Origin: Clostridia bacterium
GTDB lineage: Bacteria; Bacillota; Clostridia; Christensenellales; Aristaeellaceae
DNA: 57,220 nucleotides
Assembly: GCA_017434775.1 (NCBI GenBank)
Contig: JAFSGG010000013.1
Location: forward strand, 1 to 57,220
Direction: 5' to 3'
Position 1 is the stretch's first letter, and each line of letters begins with the position of its first letter. The position numbers were made by a program, and so were the translations under genes. This document shows, piece by piece, positions 8,535 through 16,805 of the stretch. The notes beneath the pieces are model-generated. The model did no database searches. It was given only the letters and a program-made list of their open reading frames with translations, and was not told the DNA's origin.

Positions 8535-9674
8535 ATGAAAATGAAATGGTTGTTGACACTGGTGATCTGCCTGGCCATGTTTGCGTTGCCCGGCATGGCG
8601 CAGGAAGCAGAAGAGATTACGGATCAGTGCCGGCTTGTATATGCGCCCCGTTCTGAAGGAAAAAAGAACATGGGAGACCGCTCCTATATCACATATTACA
8701 AGGGAAAGTATCTGGAAGTGGAAACACCGGCGGAGGTGCCTTGCTTCGGGCTGTATTGCTCCTTTGCCGGCCGTGAAATCCCGTATCAGGTGCAAACGCT
8801 GAATGTGGAAGGCGAATGGGAAACGCTGCTGACGGATGACCGTCTGTATGCCAACAGCTATCTGCCCCTGCCCGGGCTTTCCGCTTTCAGGATCGCACCG
8901 GTGGAAGCGGAAAATGTATCCATTGCAGAAATTCATCTGTTTGGAGAAGGTGAAAAACCCGGCTGGGTGCAGGATTGGAAACCTTTTGAGGGCAAGGCGG
9001 ATCTATTGGTGCTGTCTGCCCATGCCGACGATGAAATGCTCTTTTTCGGGGGGATCATTCCTTACTATGCCGGTCAGATGCAGAAGAATGTGATCGTTTG
9101 CTATCTCACGGATCAGACGTCCTGCCGGCGCAATGAGCTTCTGGATGGTCTGTGGTTGTGCGGTGTGCGCGCCTATCCCAGTATGGGGGTGTTCAAGGAT
9201 ATCAAGGTGGACACGCTGGGGGATTGTTATGGGTATTGGGGTGAGAAAAACGTTGAGGAATATGTGACCGGCCTGTTCCGGAAGTATCAGCCGGATGTGG
9301 TGGTAACCCATGATGTGCGCGGCGAATACGGCCACGGTGCGCACAGAACCTGTGCGGATGTATCCAAAAAGGCCCTTGTAAAAGCAGCGGAGGGGGAAAA
9401 TGGATGGCAGGTGAAAAAGCTGTATCTGCATCTGTACAAGGAAAACCAGATCGTTTTTGACTGGCGCCAGCCGCTGTCCTTCTTTGAGGGAAAAACGGCT
9501 TTTGACATGGCAAATGCCGGGTTCAAGTGCCATGCTTCCCAGCAGAGCAATGGCCTGATCGTGCAGGACTGGGGCCGCTATGCCAATAACATCTTTGGGC
9601 TGTATCACTCCGAAGTGGGGCTGGATGAAGCGAAGAATGACCTGTTTGAACATCTGGAGGCTGCTGTGCAGTAA
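8535..9674 (+). CDS. Secreted PIG-L (LmbE-like) deacetylase
   Basis: A 379-aa exported protein of the GlcNAc-PI de-N-acetylase family, zinc enzymes that remove acetyl groups from N-acetylated sugars. It has a signal peptide (MKMKWLLTLVICLAMFALPG), a beta-rich N-terminal region, then the catalytic domain with AHADDE (zinc ligands and general base) and HGAH, preceded by DVVVTHD. ATG 8535 is preferred over 8520 because GAGGAA lies at correct spacing. It follows VanW by 19 bases, so an envelope substrate is a reasonable guess. A terminator follows directly. Confidence 0.86.
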   Translation: MKMKWLLTLVICLAMFALPGMAQEAEEITDQCRLVYAPRSEGKKNMGDRSYITYYKGKYLEVETPAEVPCFGLYCSFAGREIPYQVQTLNVEGEWETLLTDDRLYANSYLPLPGLSAFRIAPVEAENVSIAEIHLFGEGEKPGWVQDWKPFEGKADLLVLSAHADDEMLFFGGIIPYYAGQMQKNVIVCYLTDQTSCRRNELLDGLWLCGVRAYPSMGVFKDIKVDTLGDCYGYWGEKNVEEYVTGLFRKYQPDVVVTHDVRGEYGHGAHRTCADVSKKALVKAAEGENGWQVKKLYLHLYKENQIVFDWRQPLSFFEGKTAFDMANAGFKCHASQQSNGLIVQDWGRYANNIFGLYHSEVGLDEAKNDLFEHLEAAVQ

Positions 9675-9682
9675 ACAAAAAA

Positions 9683-9716
9683 ACATCAGGCATGGTATTG
9701 CCTGATGTTTTCTTTT
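9683..9716. terminator. Bidirectional terminator
   Basis: ACATCAGGCA (9683-9692) pairs with TGCCTGATGT (9699-9708); T-rich tails on both strands. It ends the deacetylase transcript and the convergent 48-aa gene, whose stop codon sits in the T run. Confidence 0.88.
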
Positions 9717-9861
9717 ACAGATCATCCGCATCCTGCACGGGAATCAGATCGTTTTCATCCTGGGGAATGCCGGTATAGCTGCCCAGCACATCGGTATCCA
9801 GCTTTTTCTCCATCAGGTTCATCACACCGGGACGGGGCCATTTTTTCGGTTGCTTTTCCAT
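9715..9861 (-). CDS. 48-aa conserved-looking small protein
   Basis: An acidic 48-residue protein starting MEKQPKKWPRPGVMNLMEKK, with a central GSYTGIP and the ending PVQDADDL. ATG 9861 is preceded by AGAAGGAG at good spacing and the gene ends inside a terminator. The combination of a GSYTG segment and a PVQDADDL tail resembles small proteins I recall from other Clostridia; no function is known to me. There are no cysteines and no membrane segment. It is shorter than common gene-calling limits and could be missed. Confidence 0.68.
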   Translation of the reverse strand: MEKQPKKWPRPGVMNLMEKKLDTDVLGSYTGIPQDENDLIPVQDADDL

Positions 9862-9926
9862 GAAAAAAATCACTCCTTCTGCAACAAGCATTGCCCAAAA
9901 CGTCAGAATCTATGCGCACTACCTTG

Positions 9927-9955
9927 TTGCCTGGCACATGGGAATATGATAAGAT
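9927..9955 (+). promoter_or_regulatory. Promoter for the 137-aa membrane protein
   Basis: TTGCCT (9927-9932), 17-bp spacer, TAAGAT (9950-9955). Confidence 0.5.
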
Positions 9956-9978
9956 GGATACGGAAGGGGTGAAACGGA

Positions 9979-10392
9979 ATGTCGGAAGAAAAAAGCTATC
10001 TGGGGCTGATTTTGTGGCTGATCGGGTTTTTGGCGGTTATGACGCTTTGCATGTTCCTGCCGGAAGCATGGATGCTCCGGGGGATCATGCAGCTGTGTTC
10101 TTTGGGGATTGTGGTGCTTATCTATATGATCTGGGTGAATGAAAAAATATACTGGATCAATGGGGTTACATTTGAAGAAGCGCTGCAGGCCACCTCTGCC
10201 CAGCGCAAGGCCTTTGCCGGGGCACATCTGAAATTGTTCGGGTGGTTTGCGGCGGCATTCCTGGTGTTTTCTGCAGTGTCTGCTGCCCTGGGGTGGAGCG
10301 AATGGTGGGATTTTGCGGTGGGTACTGTGGGCATGATCGCTGTGGCCATTGCAACGGTTCCCATCAAATTGCAGACAAAAAAAGACGGATGA
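9979..10392 (+). CDS. Small membrane protein, four predicted spans
   Basis: A 137-aa hydrophobic protein with two N-terminal spans (about 9-27 and 33-51), a short cytoplasmic loop containing TFEEALQATSAQRKAF, and two C-terminal spans (about 83-103 and 109-130). The layout is that of DUF3784-like small membrane proteins, but I do not recognise a diagnostic motif. GAAAGGGGTGAAACGGAATG gives the ribosome site. It is a single gene between two bidirectional terminators. Confidence 0.7.
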   Translation: MSEEKSYLGLILWLIGFLAVMTLCMFLPEAWMLRGIMQLCSLGIVVLIYMIWVNEKIYWINGVTFEEALQATSAQRKAFAGAHLKLFGWFAAAFLVFSAVSAALGWSEWWDFAVGTVGMIAVAIATVPIKLQTKKDG

Positions 10393-10416
10393 AGGTTCAT
10401 CCGCCTTTTCTTTTTT
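10386..10416. terminator. Bidirectional terminator
   Basis: CGGATGAA (10386-10393) pairs with TTCATCCG (10396-10403); T runs on both strands. It ends the membrane-protein transcript and the mannan operon. Confidence 0.88.
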
Positions 10417-10421
10417 ATCCG

Positions 10422-11450
10422 TTATTCTCTTTTCAGGTCCCGGACACTGCCCTTATCGATCAGTTCACCGGCGGAAACATGCATCCCCAGCTTCCAGGGA
10501 TCCCCCAGGATGCGCTTGAGCACCGCCCGCACGGCGATGTGAGCCATTTCATGCAAATCCACGGAATAGGTGGTGAGGGGAATGGTGTGGATGCCGGAAA
10601 CCAGGTAGTTGTCAAAGCCTACCACGGATACGTCATAGGGCACCCGCAGCCCTTTTGCTTTCAGCTGATCGATCAGCGCCGCTGCGGTGAAGTCACAGTT
10701 GCAGACAAAGGCGGTGGGCATTTCCTTGGGAAACTGAAGGGGAATGGACAGGCCGGTGTCCGGATCCCGGTCCGGCAGGATCCATTCGGGCCGGATGGGC
10801 AGGTGATGTTCCAGCATGGCCTTGGTATAGCCCAGATAACGGTCGGTGATGGAATCGGTGGCAAGCAGCGTACCCACAAAGCCGATATCCTTATGTCCCC
10901 GCTCGATGAGATGCTGGGTGAGCAGGAAAGTGCCGTAGAAGCTGTTTGAAATCACGGAATCTGCAGAGATATCGGAATCGTAAAAATCCAGATATACAAT
11001 GGGCTTGTGCCAGGCATTTTTCAGGGCCTTGGCATAATCAAAGGGCGGCTTGCCGATGATGATCAGGCCGTCTGCCTTGTCTTCGGTGACCAGTTTGGGA
11101 AGGCGGTGAGCCTGGGCATCGTCCTTGCTGAGCAATTCCAGCAGCACAAAGCAGTCCTTTTTCATGGCCCGGGCGGTGACCTCCTGGTACAGCTTCCAGT
11201 AGAAGGAATCGCTGTTGCCCAGGTAATTGTCGGCGATCAGCACACCGATGTTATAGTCGGTTTTGCCCTGCAGGCGGCGCATCTGGGCAGGAGAGCGGTA
11301 GCCCAGCTGTTCGGCCAGCTCCTTCACCCGGGCACGCAGCTCTTCACTGACGCCTTTTTGATTGTTCAGCGCTTTGGAAACTGCCACGGTGCTGATGCCC
11401 AGCTCCTTGGCAATATCCGCCATGCGCACGTTGTTCTTATTCTGTGCCAT
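10422..11450 (-). CDS. LacI family transcriptional regulator
   Basis: A 342-aa sugar-responsive repressor. The N-terminal helix-turn-helix reads VRMADIAKELGISTVAVSKA followed by LNNQKGVSEELRARV, including the hinge-preceding region; residues about 60-340 form a periplasmic-binding-protein-like effector domain (IGVLIADNYLG at its start, VVGFDNYLVSGIHTIPLTT near its end). It is the last gene of the operon, 4 bases after the GH130 stop. The likely effector is a mannose-containing oligosaccharide, from context only. Confidence 0.92.
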   Translation of the reverse strand: MAQNKNNVRMADIAKELGISTVAVSKALNNQKGVSEELRARVKELAEQLGYRSPAQMRRLQGKTDYNIGVLIADNYLGNSDSFYWKLYQEVTARAMKKDCFVLLELLSKDDAQAHRLPKLVTEDKADGLIIIGKPPFDYAKALKNAWHKPIVYLDFYDSDISADSVISNSFYGTFLLTQHLIERGHKDIGFVGTLLATDSITDRYLGYTKAMLEHHLPIRPEWILPDRDPDTGLSIPLQFPKEMPTAFVCNCDFTAAALIDQLKAKGLRVPYDVSVVGFDNYLVSGIHTIPLTTYSVDLHEMAHIAVRAVLKRILGDPWKLGMHVSAGELIDKGSVRDLKRE

Positions 11451-11454
11451 ATGC

Positions 11455-12477
11455 TTACCTGCGGCCGATTTCGGTATCGGTGTCGTTCACGCGGCTGTTG
11501 TTTTTGATGTAATCGATGATTTCATCCACATGGCCGAAAGCCAGGCCCACATAGCTGTCTGCAGCACCGTAATACACGGCAATTTTGCCGCTTTCGGGAT
11601 CGTGCAGGGTGGCGCAGGGGAAGCACACATTGGGCACGAAGCCGCGTTCTTCATACCACTGTTCGGGGGTGAGCAGCCAGTTTTCGCAGCGATACTTCAC
11701 CTTGGAGGGATTATCGATATCCAGGATGGCGCCGCCGATGGAGTATACATAGCCGTTGCAGGTGCCGGCCACGCCGTGGTAGAAAAGCAGCCAACCTTCG
11801 CTGGTTTCAATGGGCGCGGCGCCGCCGCCGATTTTCAGGCTTTCCCACCATTCGTTGCCCCGGCCCATCACATGGCGGTGGCAGCCCCAGTATTTCATAT
11901 CCGGGCTTTCGCTGATGAAGATATCACCAAAGGGAGTATGGCCGCTGTCGGAGGGACGGCTCATCATCACGAAATTGCCGTTGATTTTCCGGGGGAACAA
12001 AACGGCGTTGCGGTTGAAGGGCAGGAAGGGATTTTCAATGCGGGTGAAGGTCTTGAAATCCTTCGTCTTGGCCATGCCGATGGCAGCGCCGTAGAAATCC
12101 TGGCACCACATGATGTAATAGGTGTCTTCCACCTTTACCAGACGGGGATCATAGGCGTAGTAGGGCATGAAGGATTCGCCGTTTTCGTCCACAAAGGGAA
12201 TCTTTTCAGGTTCAATATCCCAGTGAATGGCGTCTTTGCTGTGGCCAAGATAGATGTGGGGAATACCATTTGTCTGTTCGCCGCGGAAAACGCCGATGAA
12301 GGCGTCGCCGTAGGGCATCACGGCAGAATTGAAAATGCGGGCGACACCGGGGATGGGGTTGCGGTCAATGATGGGGTTTTCGTTGTAGCGCCACAGGGGG
12401 CTGTTCTTGGCGTTTTCCGGCTTTTCCTGCCAGGGAATGTTGGGGAGGCTGGGCGCGATGATCTGATACTTAGGCAT
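11455..12477 (-). CDS. GH130 family beta-mannoside phosphorylase
   Basis: A 340-aa cytoplasmic five-bladed beta-propeller enzyme of GH130. These cleave beta-1,4-mannosides with inorganic phosphate, releasing mannose 1-phosphate. Visible family features are RYNENPIIDRNPIPG at the N-terminus, GVFRGEQTNG, the catalytic-Asp region YYAYDPRLV, and the propeller strands ending GWLLFYHGVAGTCNGYVYS and YYGAADSYVGLA. There is no signal peptide. Between a mannanase and a LacI regulator it most likely acts on mannooligosaccharides (mannobiose or longer); Man-Glc specificity cannot be excluded. Confidence 0.9.
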   Translation of the reverse strand: MPKYQIIAPSLPNIPWQEKPENAKNSPLWRYNENPIIDRNPIPGVARIFNSAVMPYGDAFIGVFRGEQTNGIPHIYLGHSKDAIHWDIEPEKIPFVDENGESFMPYYAYDPRLVKVEDTYYIMWCQDFYGAAIGMAKTKDFKTFTRIENPFLPFNRNAVLFPRKINGNFVMMSRPSDSGHTPFGDIFISESPDMKYWGCHRHVMGRGNEWWESLKIGGGAAPIETSEGWLLFYHGVAGTCNGYVYSIGGAILDIDNPSKVKYRCENWLLTPEQWYEERGFVPNVCFPCATLHDPESGKIAVYYGAADSYVGLAFGHVDEIIDYIKNNSRVNDTDTEIGRR

Positions 12478-12506
12478 GGTGTGTTCTTCCTTTCTGTATG
12501 TTTTCG

Positions 12507-13988
12507 TTATTCGGGCAGGGGATAGGTGCGGATATCGGGCATTTCGTCCCGGGTGATCACCAGATCGCTGTTGTAGATGCGGTTGAGCACATCTTCGTTG
12601 GTGTAATTATTGGACAGCTTGGTGCCGCTGTGGATGATGAAATCGCCGCTCCAGGTGGCAAAGAAGCCCCAGAGGGTGCCGTCCCGGAGCATCAGGTCCG
12701 GATCCGGCATGGAGCCGTTTTCGGACAGAACGATCAGTTTTCGGGTGTCGGTGTATTTGCTGGCTTTGATGAAACGGTCGCTTTCGGAGGTGTGAACGTG
12801 GGGATCAGGGTAAATATCTTCGCCGATGATATCCACATATGCATCGCCGGGATACCAGGCTGCATCCTGCCCGTTCCATACCCAGATCAGATTGTTGAGG
12901 CCGTGATAATTGGTCATCCGGTCGTACATGAGGATCCACAGCTCTTTGCAGGCTTCCGGGCCTTTGGCACCCCACCAGAACCAGCCGCCGCTGGCTTCAT
13001 GCAGAGGCCGCCAGAGGATGGGGATATCCTTTTCCGCCAGTTTTTTAAATTCTGCGGCAATGGCATCAATGCCGTCCAGCAGCATCTGGTAGCCGGCCGG
13101 GTCTTCGCCGTTCAGGGCTTTTTCCAGGTCAAAGGTTACGTTCTTGGTGTAGAAATTACCCCACCAGCGGGGATTGCCGTTTTCGTCATAGCCGTCCAGA
13201 ATATATTGGCTGTCTGCACCCCAGTGCCAGGCCAGGGTGATAATGCCGCCTTTTTTCTCCCAGTATTCAATGGCCTTATCAATGGTTACGCTCTTGGCGC
13301 CCCGGGCCACACGGGAAGGGGAATAGTCCATCATATCCATGCCCAGCACTGCCGGGTAATGGCCGGTGGCCTTATTGATGGCTTTCATTTCCATGCCGGT
13401 CATGCCCCGGTCGCAGTACTGGCCGGAAAGCACCTTTTCGCCGTATATATCGCACAGGTAGTTCATCAGCCTGCGAGTGTTTTCGGAGGCATTGGGGTTG
13501 GTCAGCGTTCGTTCCACCTGATAGATATCTTCTGCCAAATCTTCCGCCGGGGTGATGAGGATATAGTCCACAGTGATATAACCCCAGTAAGCTTCGATGG
13601 AGAGTTTCCGGGTGCCTTTTTCCATATAGAAACGGGGCACTTCCACATCGTGATAAATGGGCCATTCCATCACCAGCATGCCCACGTTCTGGCCATCGAC
13701 CTTTACGTAATTTTCCTTATAGGCACCGCCGGCCGAAAAGCCGTGAACCGTCAGGGTATAAAACCCGTCTTCCGGCACTTCCAGTGTAAAAATCAGGCTG
13801 TCGCCTTCGCCGTTCATGCTCTTGCCGACGGTTCCCTGCTGCAGAGCGGTGATCACGTTGCCGGTCTTTTCGGCCTTTTCGGCTTCCAGACGGATTACGC
13901 TTTCTTCTGCGTTCACAGAGAAGATTGCTCCCCAAAGCAGCAGGATGGATAATACCAGAGTAATTGGAAACCAGGTGCTTTTTTTCAT
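12507..13988 (-). CDS. GH26 endo-beta-mannanase with CBM35
   Basis: A 493-aa secreted enzyme. Residues 1-28 form a signal peptide; residues about 30-150 are a CBM35-type carbohydrate-binding module (RLEAEKAEKTGN..., GGAYKENYVKVDG); the rest is a GH26 TIM barrel. The acid/base Glu lies in WRPLHEASGGWFWWG and the nucleophile Glu in IVLSENGSMPD, both typical of GH26 mannanases. There is no cell-wall anchor or dockerin, so it is probably released or weakly held. It is first gene of the operon, behind a strong promoter, and provides oligosaccharides for the GH130 enzyme. Confidence 0.94.
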   Translation of the reverse strand: MKKSTWFPITLVLSILLLWGAIFSVNAEESVIRLEAEKAEKTGNVITALQQGTVGKSMNGEGDSLIFTLEVPEDGFYTLTVHGFSAGGAYKENYVKVDGQNVGMLVMEWPIYHDVEVPRFYMEKGTRKLSIEAYWGYITVDYILITPAEDLAEDIYQVERTLTNPNASENTRRLMNYLCDIYGEKVLSGQYCDRGMTGMEMKAINKATGHYPAVLGMDMMDYSPSRVARGAKSVTIDKAIEYWEKKGGIITLAWHWGADSQYILDGYDENGNPRWWGNFYTKNVTFDLEKALNGEDPAGYQMLLDGIDAIAAEFKKLAEKDIPILWRPLHEASGGWFWWGAKGPEACKELWILMYDRMTNYHGLNNLIWVWNGQDAAWYPGDAYVDIIGEDIYPDPHVHTSESDRFIKASKYTDTRKLIVLSENGSMPDPDLMLRDGTLWGFFATWSGDFIIHSGTKLSNNYTNEDVLNRIYNSDLVITRDEMPDIRTYPLPE

Positions 13989-14039
13989 TTTTCTTCCCCT
14001 TTCTCAATTAATTAAGTAAAATTAATCTTCATTAAACAC

Positions 14040-14068
14040 ATTATAACGGAAAAAGTGCCATAATGCAA
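14040..14068 (-). promoter_or_regulatory. Promoter of the mannan operon
   Basis: Minus strand TTGCAT (14068-14063), 17-bp spacer, TATAAT (14045-14040). About 50 bases of AT-rich leader precede the GH26 start; no perfect LacI palindrome was found in it. Confidence 0.8.
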
Positions 14069-14236
14069 GGGCTTTTGAGAAAATATCCGTCATTTTTGAT
14101 AATTGTAAAAAATTGAAAGAAAATGCGTAAACGAGAATAATTTTTCTTTTTGTTTCTTTGGAACAGAAGAGGGATGAAAATATTGCAGAACGATGGTTTT
14201 TTATGTGGAATGCGGATGGAAATAGACAGATAATTG

Positions 14237-14533
14237 TTACAAAAATATACAGGGGGAATACACCACCTTATTCTCGGACAGGTACTGAAAAGGAGCGTTC
14301 ATCTGCTGCTCCAGATCCAGAATCTGTTTGCCGGAAGACAGGTATACATGGCCGGCATCCGTCAGCCGCACGTTGCCGTTGGTTCTGTCAAACAGGGGCA
14401 GGCCGATTTCTGTTTCAATTTTTTTGATGTACTGGGATAGAGAAGGCTGGCTGATGTTCAGCGCATCTGCCGCTCTGGAGAAGGATCCTTCTCGCGCAAG
14501 AACCTGAACGTATTCCAGTTGTTTTGTGTTCAT
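14237..14533 (-). pseudogene. Truncated LysR family regulator (DNA-binding domain only)
   Basis: A 98-aa frame holding a complete LysR winged helix-turn-helix (MNTKQLEYVQVLAREGSFSR, SQPSLSQYIKKIETEIG, LFDRTNGNVRLTDAG) and part of the linker helix, then stopping at YSPCIFL. The family is normally about 300 aa with an effector domain; nothing like it continues in any frame down to the GH26 promoter. The promoter and ribosome site are intact, so a short protein could still be made. Probably a decayed gene, less likely a functional stand-alone HTH. Confidence 0.7.
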
Positions 14534-14562
14534 GAGCGCTCCTTATTTGCTATAATTAAAAA

Positions 14563-14592
14563 ATTATAGGAAAGATTACAAAAAGATTACAA
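14563..14592 (-). promoter_or_regulatory. Promoter for the LysR fragment
   Basis: Minus strand TTGTAA (14592-14587), 18-bp spacer, TATAAT (14568-14563). Confidence 0.7.
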
Positions 14593-14672
14593 CATTATTG
14601 CGGTGAATTAACAAGGGGCAGAAGAAAATAAAGTTTTACCATCTCAAAACGTGGTATTGTGGAAAACATTGG

Positions 14673-14701
14673 TTGAAATAAAAGGCATTATTCGTTATAA
14701 T
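14673..14701 (+). promoter_or_regulatory. Promoter of the galacturonokinase-like gene
   Basis: TTGAAA (14673-14678), 17-bp spacer, TATAAT (14696-14701), 60 bases before the start codon. Confidence 0.82.
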
Positions 14702-14760
14702 GAATACATTCATCTGCTGGCGGATGATGGAATTATTAAACGGGATATGGGAGAGCGCTT

Positions 14761-15933
14761 ATGAAGAATATTGAACAGTTTCAGCTGGTATATAAAAAGG
14801 ATCCTGTTGATACCTCTTTTTGTCCTTATCGTATATGTCCGATCGGTGCCCATGTAGATCATCAATACGGACTGATCACCGGCCTGGCAATTGATAAAGG
14901 AGTACACATTGCCTATGGACCCAAGAAAAATGGCGTGGTGGAACTGTCTTCCTTACAGTTTGAAAAGCGGGCTCAGTGGCATATCAGTCAGGTGGAAGAG
15001 CGGCCTGTGGGAGACTGGGCAGATTATCTGCGCGGCGCAACCTGGGCGCTGGCTAAATATTATACGCTGCATGTGGGTCTTTGCGGTGTGGTGGAGGGCA
15101 CCATGCCCATTGGCGGTCTGTCTTCCTCTGCAGCGGTAATCATTGCATTTTTATCCGCCCTGGCGAAGGTGAATGGTATTCAGCTGGGCCGGCAGGAGAT
15201 TATTCAGATTGCTTTGGAAGCCGAACGGGATTATGTGGGCGTTTCCGTGGGTACGCTGGATCAGAGCTGTGAAGTGCTGTCGAAGAAGAAGCATTTGCTG
15301 TATCTGGATACAAAAGACAATAGCTTTGAGCTGATTCCCCAGCATCAGGAAATGAAACCCTATCAGATTGCTGTTTTCTTTTCCGGCATTGAAAGGAACC
15401 TGGCAGGCAGCAAATTCAATATGCGGGTAGACGAAGCCAAATCGGCTGCTTATGCCCTGATGGCTTATGCCGGTATGGAATACGGCAAGTTCAACGAAAC
15501 CAGGCTGCGGGATGTGCCTCGGGATGTGTATGAGCAGCACAAGGAGAAGCTGCCGGAAAACTGGCGGAAACGCGCGGAACATTTCTATACGGAATTCGCC
15601 CGGGTACAGCAGGGGGCAGAGGCCTGGCGGCGGGGCGATCTGGAAGGGTATGGACGGCTGTCTTTTGAAAGTGGCCATTCTTCCATTTATAACTGGGAAA
15701 CAGGTTCGGATGAACTGCGCACGCTGTATGAAATAATGAAAAACACCGACGGTATTTACGGCGGCCGTTTTTCCGGAGCAGGGTTCAAGGGCTGCTGCAT
15801 GGCGCTGATTGACCCGGCTTTTGCGGAAAAGATCGAACGGCAGGTGGGAGAAGCCTATCTGAAGGTGTTCCCCAGCCTGGAGGGCAAGTACTCTTTCCAT
15901 CTGTGCAGCAGTGCGGACGGCGTGGAACTGTAA
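14761..15933 (+). CDS. GHMP kinase, galacturonokinase-like
   Basis: A 390-aa sugar kinase of the galactokinase group. The N-terminal signature reads CPYRICPIGAHVDHQYG, close to the form seen in plant galacturonokinases and different from the GRVNLIGEH of ordinary galactokinases. The ATP-binding motif is PIGGLSSSAA, and the C-terminal GHMP motif is GGRFSGAGFKGCC. The predicted reaction is galacturonate + ATP to galacturonate 1-phosphate; galactose or another sugar remains possible. Downstream genes for a nucleotidyltransferase, a UDP-GlcA 4-epimerase and UDP-Glc dehydrogenase fit a uronic acid substrate. ATG 14761 follows GGGAGAG. Confidence 0.82.
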   Translation: MKNIEQFQLVYKKDPVDTSFCPYRICPIGAHVDHQYGLITGLAIDKGVHIAYGPKKNGVVELSSLQFEKRAQWHISQVEERPVGDWADYLRGATWALAKYYTLHVGLCGVVEGTMPIGGLSSSAAVIIAFLSALAKVNGIQLGRQEIIQIALEAERDYVGVSVGTLDQSCEVLSKKKHLLYLDTKDNSFELIPQHQEMKPYQIAVFFSGIERNLAGSKFNMRVDEAKSAAYALMAYAGMEYGKFNETRLRDVPRDVYEQHKEKLPENWRKRAEHFYTEFARVQQGAEAWRRGDLEGYGRLSFESGHSSIYNWETGSDELRTLYEIMKNTDGIYGGRFSGAGFKGCCMALIDPAFAEKIERQVGEAYLKVFPSLEGKYSFHLCSSADGVEL

Positions 15934-15987
15934 GCTTGGATGGTTTCCCGGAAATAAAGGGAAAAGACGGTGTTGTTCTGGAAAATA

Positions 15988-16016
15988 TTGAGTTTTTTAA
16001 AGTTGCATGATATGAT
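15988..16016 (+). promoter_or_regulatory. Promoter of the nucleotidyltransferase gene
   Basis: TTGAGT (15988-15993), 17-bp spacer, TATGAT (16011-16016). Confidence 0.68.
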
Positions 16017-16052
16017 ATTTATGTTACGCAATTTCTTAACGGGAGGATGCCC

Positions 16053-16790
16053 ATGAAATGCCTGATCCTGGCCGCCGGATATGCTACGCGGCTTTATCCC
16101 CTGACGGAGAATTTTCCCAAGCCCCTTTTGAAAGTGGGGGAAAAAACCATCCTGGACTGGCTGGTGGATGATATTGATACAGCCGGGATGATCGATGAAT
16201 ATGTGGTGATTTCCAACCACAAATATGCGCCGCATTTTACTGCCTGGGCTGCGGAGAAGAAGCAGAAGATCACCGTGGTGGATGACGGCACGGAAAGCAA
16301 TGAAACCAGGCTGGGGGCGGTGAAAGATATCCAGTTTGCCATCGAGCAACGGAATCTGGATGATGCCATGCTGGTCATTGCCGGGGATAATGTGCTGGAT
16401 TTTTCCCTGACCCGGTTTATGCAGTATGCCATGGAAAAAGGCACTTCCTGCGTGATGCGGTACTATGAACCCAGTGAAAAGAAATTGAACAAATGCGGCG
16501 TGGCGCTGATTGATGAAAATGATCTGATTCTTTCTCTGGAAGAAAAGCCGCTAAATCCCAAATCCCATTGGGCAACGCCGCCTTTCTATTTTTACACCCG
16601 GCAGGATGCCCGTCTGGTGAAAACGGGCATTGAACAGGGCTGCGGCACCGATGCACCCGGCAGTTATATTGCCTGGCTGTGTACCCAGGTGCCGGTACAC
16701 TCCATGGAAATGCCCGGCAGCCGGTATGATATCGGCAATCTGGAAAGCTACCGGATGGTGCAGGAAACCTATCGGGGAATCATCAAGTGA
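16053..16790 (+). CDS. Sugar-1-phosphate nucleotidyltransferase
   Basis: A 245-aa nucleotidyltransferase with the NTP-binding signature LILAAGYATRLYPLTENFPK (G-x-G-T-R-x-x-P type, here GYATRLYP), KPLLKVG, the metal-binding Asp in VIAGDNVLDF, and EEKP. It belongs to the RfbA/RmlA-like group of small single-domain enzymes, without a C-terminal beta-helix. Its sugar and nucleotide are not readable from motifs; by context it would make UDP-GalA (or UDP-GlcA) from the 1-phosphate made by the preceding kinase. ATG 16053 is chosen over 16047 because GGGAGG at 16041-16046 then has proper spacing. Confidence 0.85.
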   Translation: MKCLILAAGYATRLYPLTENFPKPLLKVGEKTILDWLVDDIDTAGMIDEYVVISNHKYAPHFTAWAAEKKQKITVVDDGTESNETRLGAVKDIQFAIEQRNLDDAMLVIAGDNVLDFSLTRFMQYAMEKGTSCVMRYYEPSEKKLNKCGVALIDENDLILSLEEKPLNPKSHWATPPFYFYTRQDARLVKTGIEQGCGTDAPGSYIAWLCTQVPVHSMEMPGSRYDIGNLESYRMVQETYRGIIK

Positions 16791-16805
16791 CGGAGGAAAT
16801 GCGGC

